Made by a program: the position numbers and the translations under genes
DNA from: JBBDST01 sp040904765
GTDB taxonomy: Bacteria > Actinomycetota > Nitriliruptoria > Nitriliruptorales > Nitriliruptoraceae
DNA: 12,972 nucleotides
Assembly: GCA_040904765.1 (NCBI GenBank)
Contig: JBBDST010000002.1
Coordinates: forward strand, 1 to 12,972
Direction of reading: 5' to 3'
Part shown: piece by piece, positions 1-9,357 of the stretch
Layout: every line of letters begins with the position of its first letter
How positions within the stretch are numbered: the first letter of the stretch is position 1
Notes under the pieces: model-generated
The model's input: only the letters and a program-made list of their open reading frames with translations
What the model was told of the DNA's origin: nothing
Databases searched by the model: none

Positions 1-130
1 AGGTGCCCTTCTGCGACCTCGATCGTCACCGGTTCGTAGGTGTCGAGGATGAGGGCGACGCCTAGACCGTGGAACTGCAACTCACCAGCGGCCACGCCAG
101 GACCAATCGGCCGCTCGATGACCCTCCGGG
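1..130 (-). other. Unidentified open frame running off the left edge
   Basis: On the minus strand, shifted relative to the ligase frame, codons from about 130 down to position 1 are open and read RRVIERPIGPGVAAGELQFH, then GLGVALILDTYEPVTIEVAEGH. The composition is protein-like: balanced, with alternating hydrophobic residues as in beta strands, and without the Arg/Ser-rich look of shadow frames. I do not recognise the family and it is not ligase sequence. It may be the tail of another gene joined to the ligase fragment by a deletion, or the remainder of a fusion protein displaced by an indel. No start codon or ribosome binding site of its own is apparent. Confidence 0.3.
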
Positions 131-304
131 CTTGCCGTTGCGGCTTTGCAGCCGCACGCCATCGCCGTCGAGGTAGATCAGGCACCGGATCCCGTCGAGT
201 TTGCGTTCGAAGAGCCAGGTCCCGGCCTCCAGCCGGCCGCCCGCCGTGGCCAGCTGCGGGATCACTTCGTGCGGCTGTACTGCGTTACCGATCTGCGCAG
301 TCAT
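62..304 (-). pseudogene. ATP-dependent DNA ligase, 5' fragment, frame broken
   Basis: The frame starting at the ATG complementary to 302-304 reads like the start of an ATP-dependent DNA ligase adenylation domain. It has PQLATAGG near residue 16, then WLFERKLDGIRCL, then RLQSRNGKP. KLDGIR is motif I (KxDGxR) of the nucleotidyltransferase superfamily, and Lys35 would carry the AMP. After RNGKP, at about residue 59, the similarity stops: family members continue with a folded adenylation domain, but here about 20 unrelated residues lead to a stop at 62-64. A different minus-strand frame is open from about 130 to the left edge and does not look like ligase. I infer a truncated or rearranged gene, because a single indel would restore ligase sequence and none is visible. 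A TTG at 332-334 is an alternative start. The ribosome binding site is weak. A sequencing or assembly error at the junction is possible. Confidence 0.6.
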
Positions 305-355
305 GTGACGCCTGATCAAGGCTTGTGGGCGCAAAGAGGTCGGTGGGCCGACATT

Positions 356-424
356 TCAGACCTGCCCAACGACCCAGATGACGACGACTACTAGGCCGAT
401 AACACCAAAGATGGTCCACAGCAT
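356..424 (-). CDS. 22-residue hydrophobic membrane peptide
   Basis: This tiny ORF encodes MLWTIFGVIGLVVVVIWVVGQV. Almost the whole peptide is one membrane-spanning stretch with no charged residue. A good Shine-Dalgarno sequence, GGGAGG (complement of 431-436), sits 6 nt before the ATG, which is the main reason to call it real. Very small hydrophobic proteins that begin MLWT or similar are common and usually unannotated in bacteria; many are linked to envelope stress, but I cannot assign this one. It is transcribed divergently from the glucan synthase gene, and its stop lies about 50 nt before the start of the ligase fragment on the same strand, so the two may once have been cotranscribed. It falls below the usual length cut-off of gene callers. 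Confidence 0.5.
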   Translation of the reverse strand: MLWTIFGVIGLVVVVIWVVGQV

Positions 425-687
425 GAAATGCCTCCCGATTGGTCGTGTTCGTTGAGAACAGTTCCGGGAGTCGAAAGTGCCGTATAGCCCCCGACGCTTT
501 TTCGGCGTCTCGCGTGGGTGATACGGCTCGGAACAGCCTGAAATCCGGTGAGGTCCTGACCGTCGTTCTATGGTCACGATACAGCGCGCGACGCGTACGC
601 GCCGGCCCATTTGGCCGTTGGGTGTCGGCCGGGCGGATGATCCCGATCGCGTACGCTGGGTCAAAACAAAGAAGGACGACGGCCACC
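425..687. other. Divergent intergenic region upstream of ndvB
   Basis: These 263 nt separate the minus-strand micro-ORF from the chosen ndvB start. The plus frame is open from a TTG at 439, but its translation (MVVFVENSSGSRKCR and onward) is Arg/Ser-rich and unlike any glucan synthase N-terminus, so I treat it as noncoding. Promoters for both directions should lie here. I see no pair of -35 and -10 boxes good enough to call; TACGCT at 652-657 is a possible -10 for ndvB but lacks a matching -35. A short GACGC/GCGTC inverted repeat around 493-509 is too weak to name. Confidence 0.4.
431..436 (-). promoter_or_regulatory. Ribosome binding site of the 22-residue peptide
   Basis: On the minus strand the sequence reads GGGAGG, followed by 6 nt (CATTTC) and ATG. 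It is one of the two clearest Shine-Dalgarno matches in the window and supports translation of the micro-ORF. Confidence 0.5.
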
Positions 688-3600
688 ATGTGGGATATAA
701 GCGTGCGGCCGGTGTCTCGTGGTATCAGTTGGCGAGGCGAAGAGCCGATCCGGTCGGAGTTGTTCGGCGCTGAACGCCTTGAGCGTCACGCTGAATCTCT
801 CGCTAACGCTCATCGGGTGTCATCCCGTCCTGCCCGGGGAGTGGATCTCCACGGCCGCCTCGCGGACAATAAACGTCAGCTCGCTACTTCATATCACGGT
901 GTCGTTGGTGCAGTGGAGGCAAAGCAAGACATCACACCAGCAGAAGAGTGGTTCCTCGACAACTATCACCTGGTTGACCAGCAGCTGCGAGATGTTCGCG
1001 ATCATCTTTCAAAGGGCTACTACCGCAGGCTGCCCAAGATCATTGAAGGGCATCTACAGGGATATCCACGCGTATACGGGATTATCTGGGGATATGTCGC
1101 TCACACCGACAGCCGTGTCGAGCCTGACACCTTCAGGCGCTATATCCGGGCATACCAGCGGATTGAGCCCCTCATGCTGGGTGAATTGTGGGCGCTGGCA
1201 ATCCATCTGAGGTTCGCCCTTGTCGAGAATCTTAGACGAATCGCTGAGGATGCGACCAGGGCCAGGGAGGCCCGCCATCTCGCCGACGAAATCGCCGACC
1301 TGGTGCTCTCATTCGATGAAGAGGATGTCTCGGCTGGCGAGGCGATGCTGGAACGTCTACGTGAAGCTACCGCATCCGATGCACTCATTGTGCGGCTCGT
1401 CCAGCGACTTCGCGACCGTGATCCTTCGACGACTCCGCCGCTTCGCTGGCTTGAGCGCATACTCGACGAGCAGGGCACGACTGCGTCGGCTGTCGTTGCT
1501 CGCGAACACCAGTGGCAGGCGGCAAGCAACGCGACTGTGCGCCACATCATCACAGCGATGCGTTTAGCCTCGTCAATTGACTGGTTCGATTTCGTCGAAA
1601 GTGTGTCGCTGCTCGACGATGTCCTAGGTGAGGACTACCCGCTACGCGATCTGGACTTTGCCACACGCGACCAGTATCGACGGCAGGTTGAACTGCTTGC
1701 ACGCCGCGCAGACGCGTCCGAAATTGAGATTGCGGTCACGGCAGCCCATCTGGCCGCCACGGTTCGTGCTACTGGCACGAACGCCTCTGGCATACCGGTC
1801 AGCGCGGCGATGCTTGCCGCTGCGAGCGATCCGGGCTACTACCTGCTTGGTGAGGGTCGCACAACCCTCGAGGAACAAATCAACTTTCGTCCAGGGCTGC
1901 TCCTTCGGCTGCACCGAGTTTTCGATCGCTATGCGCTCGGGGGTTATTTAGCTGGCATTGCAGTGCTTACAGCCTTCGTCGTTGCGGGTCTTGGATTCGT
2001 ATCGGTCTCGCAAGGTATGCGGTGGTCGACGGCAACGATTCTTATGTTGCTGGGTGCGGTACCTGCAAGCGAAATGTCCACTGCCGTCGTGCAGCGGATC
2101 GTGGCCAAGCTCATGCCGCCGCAGCGGCTACCTAAGCTCGATCTGGCAGGCGGCATCCCTGCATCGCTTCGAACACTTGTTGCAGTCCCCACGCTGGTCA
2201 CCAGTGTTGACGATGTCAATGAGCAACTGGAGCACCTCGAGGTGCACTTCCTTGCCAATCAGAAGGGCTATCTGCACTTCGCGCTCATCAGCGACTTTCC
2301 CGACGCGCCCGATGAACACATGCCCCAAGACCAAGACATTCTCACCGCGCTTCACGACGGTATTGGAAGACTCAATGAGCTTTATGAGCCGCTGACTGAC
2401 GGCAGCGATCGATTCTTGCTCCTGCATCGGGGTCGAGGCTTTAACCCGGTCCAAGGCACGTGGATGGGATGGGAGCGCAAGCGTGGCAAGCTGCATGAGC
2501 TCAATCGTCTGCTGCGCGGCGATCTCAACACGACTTTCTTGCCAGTTGGTGGTCGGCCGCTACGGGTGCCAGATGGGGTGCGTTACGTCATCTCCTTGGA
2601 TGCGGACACGCGGATGCCAAAAGGTGCCGCCTACCGTCTCGTTGGGGCGATGGCGCATGCGATGAACCAGCCGGTGTATGACGAGTCGCGCGCGCGTGTG
2701 GTCCGTGGCTACGGGATCTTGCAGCCGCGCATCGCCCCGTCGCTGCCAACCGGACCCGCCAGCACGCTTTACCAGCGCATTACGACCGGCGGAGGTGGTG
2801 TCGATCCTTATGCGGCGGCGATTTCTGATGTGTATCAGGACTTGATCGGCGAAGGCTCCTACACGGGCAAGGGCATTTATGACGTCGACATGTTTGAGCA
2901 GGCGCTTGATGGCAAAGTCGGTGAGAATGTTCTGCTGAGTCACGATCTGTTCGAAGGCGTTTTTGCGCGGTCGGGCCTGGTTAGTGACGTCGAGTTGTTT
3001 GAGGAGTTCCCGACCAACTATGACGTCGATGCACGTCGTCGCCATCGGTGGACGCGTGGTGACTGGCAGCTGTTACCGTGGATCCTGGGGTTGGCACGTG
3101 ATCGATCCGGCCAGCGCGCGTCCTACAAACTGTCGCGCTCGGGCCGCTGGAAGATGATCGACAACCTTCGGCGCTCTTTAGTTGCACCGACCGCATTTGC
3201 GTTGACTGTTGTCGTTGCAGCGACACAAACGGCAGCCCTTTGGTGGCTGTTGCTCGTCGTTGGGGCCGTCGCAGTTCCTGCCATCATCCCTGTTATTGAT
3301 GGCTCCCGTCCCTCGAGCCGCATTGGCATGCGCAGTCATTTACGCGCTGTCGGTCGTGACGTGGCGACCGCCGCAACGCATGCGATCGTCTGGTTGGTGA
3401 CCCTGCCACATCAGGCTCGACTGATGGCTGATGCGATTCTGCGAACCCTTTTCCGGCTGACTATCACCCAGCGCAGGCTACTCGAATGGACGTCATCGGC
3501 TCATACAACAGCTATGGACCTGCGGGTCAGCGCGTTCTACCGTCGGATGAAATGGGGCGTGGCACTTGCGGCGGTCGGCGTCGCCGTGACGATCGCTTTC

Positions 3601-6600
3601 GGACCGGCGTCGTGGACCGTCGTTGTCGTCATTGCAGGAGCATGGGCCGCAGCACCGCTTCTCATCAGTCAAATCTCCACCCCAGACCGCGTACGCCGGG
3701 TCCAACCGCTGACGTCTGAACAGCGTGACGAGTATCGCTTGATCGCTCGTCGTACGTGGCGTTTCTTTGAAACTTTCGTCGCCGAGAAGCACAACTGGTT
3801 GCCGCCGGACAACTTCCAGCAGGCACCTGAGGATGTGGTGGCGCATCGGACTTCTCCGACCAACATTGGGTTATCGATGCTGTCGGCAACAACCGCGTAC
3901 GACTTTGGCTGGATCGGAATCATCGATCTGGCCGACCGTCTGGAGCGCACGCTCGACACCGTCGACCAGCTGCAGACTTTCGGCGGCCACTTGCTCAACT
4001 GGTACGACACGCACGATCTACGGCCACTTGACCCGTCCTACGTTTCGACCGTTGATAGCGGAAACTTTGCCGGACACCTGCTTGCCGTTGCCCAGGCATG
4101 CCGCGACGTTGCCGCCAGTACAGTGCTGGGACAGCGGGTGCTGGATGGGATCGGCGATGCGGTGCGGCTCGCACTTGCAGAAGCTGACCACTCGACGACT
4201 GTGGCGCGATCAGACACGATCAGCGCCGAGCAACTCGATGAAGCGGGGGCATCCCTGCAGGCAATCCTCGACCGAGGTACACCGGCAGACCATGGGTGGG
4301 ACGACTGGTTAAAAGAGTTGGCAACAGCTGCTGAGCACCTGTGGGATGTGACGCGCACCCTGTCTGATGACAACGGATTTACACAAAACCATGACAGCCT
4401 CGTCTGGTCCGAGGCGGTACGTGCTTGCGTTGCCGCACACCGCCACGACCTCACTGCCGGAGCGGCTGCGGTCACCGGATCAGGGCGAGACGAAATTATT
4501 CGCCGGCTGCATGCAGTAGCGCTGCGTGCAGAAGCGCTCGTGGCTGCAATGGATTTCCGATTTCTGTTTGATCCGTCACGCAAACTGCTGTCCATCGGGT
4601 ACCGCCTGTCGAGCGCGACGTTAGATCCAAGCTGCTATGACCTGCTTGCCTCTGAGGCGCGCCTGGCAAGCTTCATCGCCATTGCAAAGGGCGATGTGCC
4701 ACCACAGCACTGGTTTGCGCTCGGGCGCACCCTCACGCCGATCGGTCGCGGATCGGCACTGATGTCCTGGTCAGGATCGATGTTCGAATATCTCATGCCG
4801 CTGCTCGTCATGCGCCAGCCGGTCGACAGCCTGCTCGATGCGACGTGTCGATCGGTGGTGGAACGGCAGATCTCGTATGGTGCCGAACGTGGGGTCCCCT
4901 GGGGAGTTTCAGAGTCAGCGCACAACATCCGCGATGTCGAACTGACCTACCAATACTCCGATTTCGGTGTTCCAGGTCTGGGACTGCGCCGAGGGCTTGG
5001 CGCTGACGTTGTCATCGCACCGTACGCAACGGCCCTTGCCGCGATGGTGGACGCGCCCGCCGCCCTCAGTAATCTCAAACAGCTTGAGGATGTCGGTGCG
5101 CTCGGCGACTATGGCTACTTCGACGCGGTGGACTTTACGCCGACCAGCGTGCCAACGGGTTCGCGTTTGGCGATCGTGAACACCTACATGGCGCATCATC
5201 AAGCCATGTCGCTTGTGTCGCTGGGCAATGTCGTGCTTGACGGTGTCAATCAGCAGCGCTTTCATGACCACCCGCTGGTTCGCGCAACTGAACTTCTCCT
5301 GCAAGAACGCACGCCACGTTCGGTCAGTCTCGCACTACCACGTGCCGAAGATGTGCTGCAGGCACCTCATGTGCGCGACCTGGTTGCGCCGACGCTGCGC
5401 CGATTTGAGTCACCTCATGATGTCACGCCGCGCAGTCACCTACTGTCCAACGGCCGTTACTCGGTGATGATCACTTCGGCCGGTGCTGGATTTAGTCGCT
5501 GGCGTGACCTTGCCGTCACCCGTTGGCGACAGGACCCGACCCGAGACAGCTGGGGCAGCTTCGCGTTTCTGCGCGACGTGTCCACCGGCAAAGTGTGGTC
5601 TGCCGGATTTCAGCCTTCGGGAGTTGAGGTTGATGACTATGAGGTCACTTTCACCGAAGACCGGGCCCGCATCATCCAACGCGATCGCTCGCTTGAAATT
5701 ACGCTTGACGTCATTGTTTCTCCGCATGATGACGCAGAGTTGCGCTGCTTGTCGCTCACCAACCTTCAATCGCAGCGACGTGAGATCGATGTGACTTCGT
5801 ATGCCGAAATTGTGCTGGCAACCCAGGCAGCAGATGAAGCACACCCGGCCTTTTCCAATCTGTTTGTACAAACCGAATGGGTGCCTGAGATCGGCGCCTT
5901 GCTGGCGACGCGGCGTCCCAGAAGCGCCGAGGAGCCAACCGTGTGGCTGGCGCACCTGCTCACGGTCGACAACCCCGCAGGCTATCCCTTGGAGTATGAG
6001 ACGGACCGCGCGCGGTTCTTAGGCCGTGGACGGGGTATCCGAACGCCGATTTCAGTAGTCGACGGAGGCCCGCTGTCGAACACGGTGGGAACGGTCCTTG
6101 ATCCGATCGTCAGTCTTCGCCAGCGCGTGTCGATCCCACGCGGACAAACCGTCGAGTTGGTGATGACAACACTGATCGCATCGTCGAGGGACGAGGCGAT
6201 CGAAGTAGCCGAAACCTATCGAGAGCCTGGAGTTTTTGAACGTGAAGGCTCGCTTGCCTGGACCCATGCGCAAGTGCAGCTCCACCACTTGCGCATCGGC
6301 CAAGATGACGCCCACCTGTATCAACGCTTGGCCAACCGCCTGATCTATGCCGATCCATCGCTACGCTCTGCCCCTGAGATCATCGCTGCAAACCGCCTCG
6401 GGCAACGAGGACTGTGGCGCCATGGCATCTCAGGTGACCTGCCAATTGCGCTTGTGCATGTAGAACGTGAGGAAGATAAAGACATCGTCCGACAGCTTCT
6501 TCACGCCCACGAATATTGGCGGCTGAAAGGTATCGGCGCAGATCTCGTGATTGTGAATGCAACCGAATCGTCCTATGCGCCCGGTGCGCAGCAGATGCTT

Positions 6601-9330
6601 GAAGGGATGGTGCGTGCCACACGCATGGTTGAAGGCAACGCGCCTGGCGGTGTCTTTATTCTGCGCGACGAACTGCTGTCGGATGACGACCGCAACCTGC
6701 TGTGGGCGACAGCGCGCGTTACGATGCAAGCCAGTGCAGGCAGTCTCGCTGAACATGTTGCGCGGTCGCAAAACGTGCGGCGTGGACCCATGCCGGCGGG
6801 ACTGCGCCCGGTGTCTCCCAGTGGGCCGGTTGCACCCATGCCGCACATGGATCTCGAGTTATTTAACGGACTTGGTGGTTTCGCAGCTAATGGCAAAGAG
6901 TACGTCGTCGTTTTACGGCCAGGACAATGGACGCCGTCACCGTGGATCAATGTCATCTCAAATCCACAATTCGGATTCCAAGTGTCTGCGCTTGGCTCGG
7001 GGTACACGTGGTCGAGCAACAGCCGCGAAAACAAGCTGACACCGTGGTCGAATGATCCCGTCGGGGACGGCCCGGGTGAGGCCTTTTACATCCGCGACGA
7101 AGACTCCGGGCTGGTATGGGGTCCGACCGCGTTGCCGATCCGTGAGGAAGTAGCGCCCTATGTCATTCGGCACGGACAGGGGTACACGCAGTTCGAGTAT
7201 GCCTCCCATGAGATCGGTCTACGTTTAGTGCAGTTCGTCCCGCCCTCCGATCGAGTCAAGATCTCAACGCTGAAGGTTGAGAACACGAGCAATCGCACAC
7301 GTCAACTGTCGGTCACGGTGTACCTCGAATGGGTGCTCGGTGTGTCCCGGACGACGTCGATAGATCACATCGTTACCTCCAGTGACGAACAGACGCGCGC
7401 AATTTTTGCGCGCAACGCGTGGAACGGCGAATTTGCAGGACGGGTTGCGTTCGCCGATCTGGGGGGTCGCCAGACCGAGTGGACAGCCGACCGCCTAGAG
7501 TTTCTTGGACGCAACGCGACGCTTGATCATCCAGTCTCCCAGGAGCGCCAAGGCCCACTGTCCGGACGCACCGGTGCAGGGCTTGACCCGTGTGCTGCGT
7601 TGCGCACGACGCTGCACCTTAAACCTGGTGAGACGGCGGACGTCGTATTTCTGCTAGGCGAGGCCGACACACCCGCTCACGCTCGTGCTCTCATCGAGCA
7701 GTATCGAGCCGCCGATCACGAACTGCTGCTGCAGCAAGTCCGTGACGACTGGGACGAGACTCTTGGCACAATTCAGGTGCACACGCCCGATCGAGGTATG
7801 GACCTCCTGCTCAACCGGTGGCTTGGATATCAGACGTTGTCGTGTCGCATCTGGGCACGGTCAGCGTTCTATCAGTCGGGTGGTGCGTACGGTTTCCGCG
7901 ATCAGCTACAAGACATGATGGCGATCGCACACAGTCGTCCGGATCTTGTTCGTGCGCACCTGCTGCGGGCCGCCGCTCGCCAATTTCGAGAAGGCGACGT
8001 GCAACACTGGTGGCATACCCCCACAGGACGTGGTGTGCGTACCCGCATTTCTGATGACCGAGTGTGGCTTATCTACGCCGTCACCCACTATATGCGCACG
8101 ACAGGTGACACCGGCGTGCTCAATGAGCCGGTCGCATGGCTTGACGGCCCCTTGCTTGCCGATGATGAGCAGGAGAGCTATTTCGAACCGCAGACGTCCG
8201 ATGAGACGTCGTCGCTGTATGACCATTGCGTGGCTGCGCTTGATCGAACGCTTGAATTTGGCCGTCACGGGCTTCCGCTGATTGGTGCGGGGGACTGGAA
8301 CGATGGCATGAACCGCGTTGGCGTGGCCGGTCAAGGCGAAAGTGTCTGGCTGGCCTGGTTTCTCATTACCAACCTGCGCGCATTCGTTCCCATCGCCCAG
8401 TCGCGTGGCGACAGCGAGCGTGCTGCCCGCTGGCAACAGTCGGCTGAGCAGATCCGCGCAGCTGTCGAGGAGCACGCTTGGGATGGTCAGTGGTACCGCC
8501 GTGCCTATTTCGATGACGGCACACCCTTAGGATCGATCGCAAACGATGAGTGCCAGATCGACTCGATTCCCCAGTCATGGGCAGTGATGTCAGGCGCCGG
8601 CGATGAAGTAAGAGCCCGCCTTGCAATGGAATCGGCGCTGCGTCGGCTTAAGCGACCCGACGATCACCTCATGCTGCTGTTCGCACCTCCGTTTGACCGC
8701 ACAGAGCTTGACCCGGGATATATCAAGGGGTATGCGCCGGGGTTGCGTGAAAACGGCGGCCAGTACACGCATGCTGCGACCTGGTCTATCGTTGCGTCGG
8801 CCATGCTGGGAAATGGAGACGAAGCAGTCGAACTGTTCAACTTACTAAACCCCATCGAACATGCCAGTGGGCGCGCGAACCTTAATCGCTATAAGGGTGA
8901 GCCGTATGCCGTTGCCGCCGATGTCTATTCGCAGCAGCCTCACGCCGGGCGCGCCGGATGGACCTGGTACACGGGTGCTGCTGGTTGGATGTATCGGGCT
9001 GGAATCGAGTGGATTCTGGGTCTGCGCAAAGTCGGCGAATCACTCCAGATCGACCCCTGTATTCCGCGTGGCTGGTCGGGGTTCCAGATGATCTATCGCC
9101 ATGAAGATTCCATCTACGAGATTATGGTTGAGAACCCGCATGGCGTGTCGCGCGGCGTGGTGAGCGTGCAACTCGATGGATCCGTTCTGGATATCGTCGA
9201 TGGTTGTGTTCCACTCTTGGGGGATGGCCAAAACCACGTTGTTCGTGTAATTCTGGGTGAGACAACTCACGATGGACCTTTCGATGAGGGCGGTCGGAAC
9301 GACCCATCAGCATTGCCTCGGCCCGAGTAG
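688..9330 (+). CDS. ndvB: Cyclic beta-1,2-glucan synthase (NdvB/Cgs type, GT84 + GH94)
   Basis: This is a giant inner-membrane enzyme that polymerises glucose from UDP-glucose into beta-1,2-glucan and cyclises it. Such glucans are periplasmic osmoprotectants and host-interaction factors in Rhizobiales and Brucella. From the ATG at 688 the protein has 2880 residues, close to the usual 2800-2900. An N-terminal helical region holds ELFGAERLERHAESLA. Membrane segments lie near residues 418-470. The GT84 domain follows, with D638-A-D640 in ISLDADTRMP, GEGSYTGKGIYD from about 721, HDLFEG (D753) and RHRWTRGDWQ (about 785-794). More membrane segments occur near 831-872, 888-910 and 959-998. A glucoamylase-like domain starts near 1024 and includes MAHHQAMS (1501-1508). 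GH94 beta-sandwich modules begin near 1582 and 2056. The GH94 (alpha/alpha)6 domain carries YGFRDQLQD near 2400 and GDWNDG (2535-2540), where the family's general-acid Asp lies. No frameshift is seen. The start is supported by family similarity just downstream and a GAAGGA element 11 nt before the ATG. Confidence 0.93.
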   Translation: MWDISVRPVSRGISWRGEEPIRSELFGAERLERHAESLANAHRVSSRPARGVDLHGRLADNKRQLATSYHGVVGAVEAKQDITPAEEWFLDNYHLVDQQLRDVRDHLSKGYYRRLPKIIEGHLQGYPRVYGIIWGYVAHTDSRVEPDTFRRYIRAYQRIEPLMLGELWALAIHLRFALVENLRRIAEDATRAREARHLADEIADLVLSFDEEDVSAGEAMLERLREATASDALIVRLVQRLRDRDPSTTPPLRWLERILDEQGTTASAVVAREHQWQAASNATVRHIITAMRLASSIDWFDFVESVSLLDDVLGEDYPLRDLDFATRDQYRRQVELLARRADASEIEIAVTAAHLAATVRATGTNASGIPVSAAMLAAASDPGYYLLGEGRTTLEEQINFRPGLLLRLHRVFDRYALGGYLAGIAVLTAFVVAGLGFVSVSQGMRWSTATILMLLGAVPASEMSTAVVQRIVAKLMPPQRLPKLDLAGGIPASLRTLVAVPTLVTSVDDVNEQLEHLEVHFLANQKGYLHFALISDFPDAPDEHMPQDQDILTALHDGIGRLNELYEPLTDGSDRFLLLHRGRGFNPVQGTWMGWERKRGKLHELNRLLRGDLNTTFLPVGGRPLRVPDGVRYVISLDADTRMPKGAAYRLVGAMAHAMNQPVYDESRARVVRGYGILQPRIAPSLPTGPASTLYQRITTGGGGVDPYAAAISDVYQDLIGEGSYTGKGIYDVDMFEQALDGKVGENVLLSHDLFEGVFARSGLVSDVELFEEFPTNYDVDARRRHRWTRGDWQLLPWILGLARDRSGQRASYKLSRSGRWKMIDNLRRSLVAPTAFALTVVVAATQTAALWWLLLVVGAVAVPAIIPVIDGSRPSSRIGMRSHLRAVGRDVATAATHAIVWLVTLPHQARLMADAILRTLFRLTITQRRLLEWTSSAHTTAMDLRVSAFYRRMKWGVALAAVGVAVTIAFGPASWTVVVVIAGAWAAAPLLISQISTPDRVRRVQPLTSEQRDEYRLIARRTWRFFETFVAEKHNWLPPDNFQQAPEDVVAHRTSPTNIGLSMLSATTAYDFGWIGIIDLADRLERTLDTVDQLQTFGGHLLNWYDTHDLRPLDPSYVSTVDSGNFAGHLLAVAQACRDVAASTVLGQRVLDGIGDAVRLALAEADHSTTVARSDTISAEQLDEAGASLQAILDRGTPADHGWDDWLKELATAAEHLWDVTRTLSDDNGFTQNHDSLVWSEAVRACVAAHRHDLTAGAAAVTGSGRDEIIRRLHAVALRAEALVAAMDFRFLFDPSRKLLSIGYRLSSATLDPSCYDLLASEARLASFIAIAKGDVPPQHWFALGRTLTPIGRGSALMSWSGSMFEYLMPLLVMRQPVDSLLDATCRSVVERQISYGAERGVPWGVSESAHNIRDVELTYQYSDFGVPGLGLRRGLGADVVIAPYATALAAMVDAPAALSNLKQLEDVGALGDYGYFDAVDFTPTSVPTGSRLAIVNTYMAHHQAMSLVSLGNVVLDGVNQQRFHDHPLVRATELLLQERTPRSVSLALPRAEDVLQAPHVRDLVAPTLRRFESPHDVTPRSHLLSNGRYSVMITSAGAGFSRWRDLAVTRWRQDPTRDSWGSFAFLRDVSTGKVWSAGFQPSGVEVDDYEVTFTEDRARIIQRDRSLEITLDVIVSPHDDAELRCLSLTNLQSQRREIDVTSYAEIVLATQAADEAHPAFSNLFVQTEWVPEIGALLATRRPRSAEEPTVWLAHLLTVDNPAGYPLEYETDRARFLGRGRGIRTPISVVDGGPLSNTVGTVLDPIVSLRQRVSIPRGQTVELVMTTLIASSRDEAIEVAETYREPGVFEREGSLAWTHAQVQLHHLRIGQDDAHLYQRLANRLIYADPSLRSAPEIIAANRLGQRGLWRHGISGDLPIALVHVEREEDKDIVRQLLHAHEYWRLKGIGADLVIVNATESSYAPGAQQMLEGMVRATRMVEGNAPGGVFILRDELLSDDDRNLLWATARVTMQASAGSLAEHVARSQNVRRGPMPAGLRPVSPSGPVAPMPHMDLELFNGLGGFAANGKEYVVVLRPGQWTPSPWINVISNPQFGFQVSALGSGYTWSSNSRENKLTPWSNDPVGDGPGEAFYIRDEDSGLVWGPTALPIREEVAPYVIRHGQGYTQFEYASHEIGLRLVQFVPPSDRVKISTLKVENTSNRTRQLSVTVYLEWVLGVSRTTSIDHIVTSSDEQTRAIFARNAWNGEFAGRVAFADLGGRQTEWTADRLEFLGRNATLDHPVSQERQGPLSGRTGAGLDPCAALRTTLHLKPGETADVVFLLGEADTPAHARALIEQYRAADHELLLQQVRDDWDETLGTIQVHTPDRGMDLLLNRWLGYQTLSCRIWARSAFYQSGGAYGFRDQLQDMMAIAHSRPDLVRAHLLRAAARQFREGDVQHWWHTPTGRGVRTRISDDRVWLIYAVTHYMRTTGDTGVLNEPVAWLDGPLLADDEQESYFEPQTSDETSSLYDHCVAALDRTLEFGRHGLPLIGAGDWNDGMNRVGVAGQGESVWLAWFLITNLRAFVPIAQSRGDSERAARWQQSAEQIRAAVEEHAWDGQWYRRAYFDDGTPLGSIANDECQIDSIPQSWAVMSGAGDEVRARLAMESALRRLKRPDDHLMLLFAPPFDRTELDPGYIKGYAPGLRENGGQYTHAATWSIVASAMLGNGDEAVELFNLLNPIEHASGRANLNRYKGEPYAVAADVYSQQPHAGRAGWTWYTGAAGWMYRAGIEWILGLRKVGESLQIDPCIPRGWSGFQMIYRHEDSIYEIMVENPHGVSRGVVSVQLDGSVLDIVDGCVPLLGDGQNHVVRVILGETTHDGPFDEGGRNDPSALPRPE

Positions 9331-9357
9331 TTTCGCCTCAGCGCGTAAGGGTGAATC

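Noticed and set aside
491..510. GACGC/GCGTC inverted repeat in the divergent intergenic region
   Set aside because: Only five base pairs with a T-rich loop and no following T-run on either strand; too weak for a terminator or operator call.
439..687. N-terminal extension of the glucan synthase from a TTG at 439
   Set aside because: The 83 extra codons are Arg/Ser-rich and unlike any glucan synthase N-terminus. Family-like sequence begins only after the ATG at 688, which also has an upstream purine-rich element and gives a normal protein length.
7906..8475. A 189-codon minus-strand frame inside ndvB
   Set aside because: It lies wholly antisense to the highly conserved GH94 catalytic domain and its sequence has no family resemblance; it is a codon-usage shadow.
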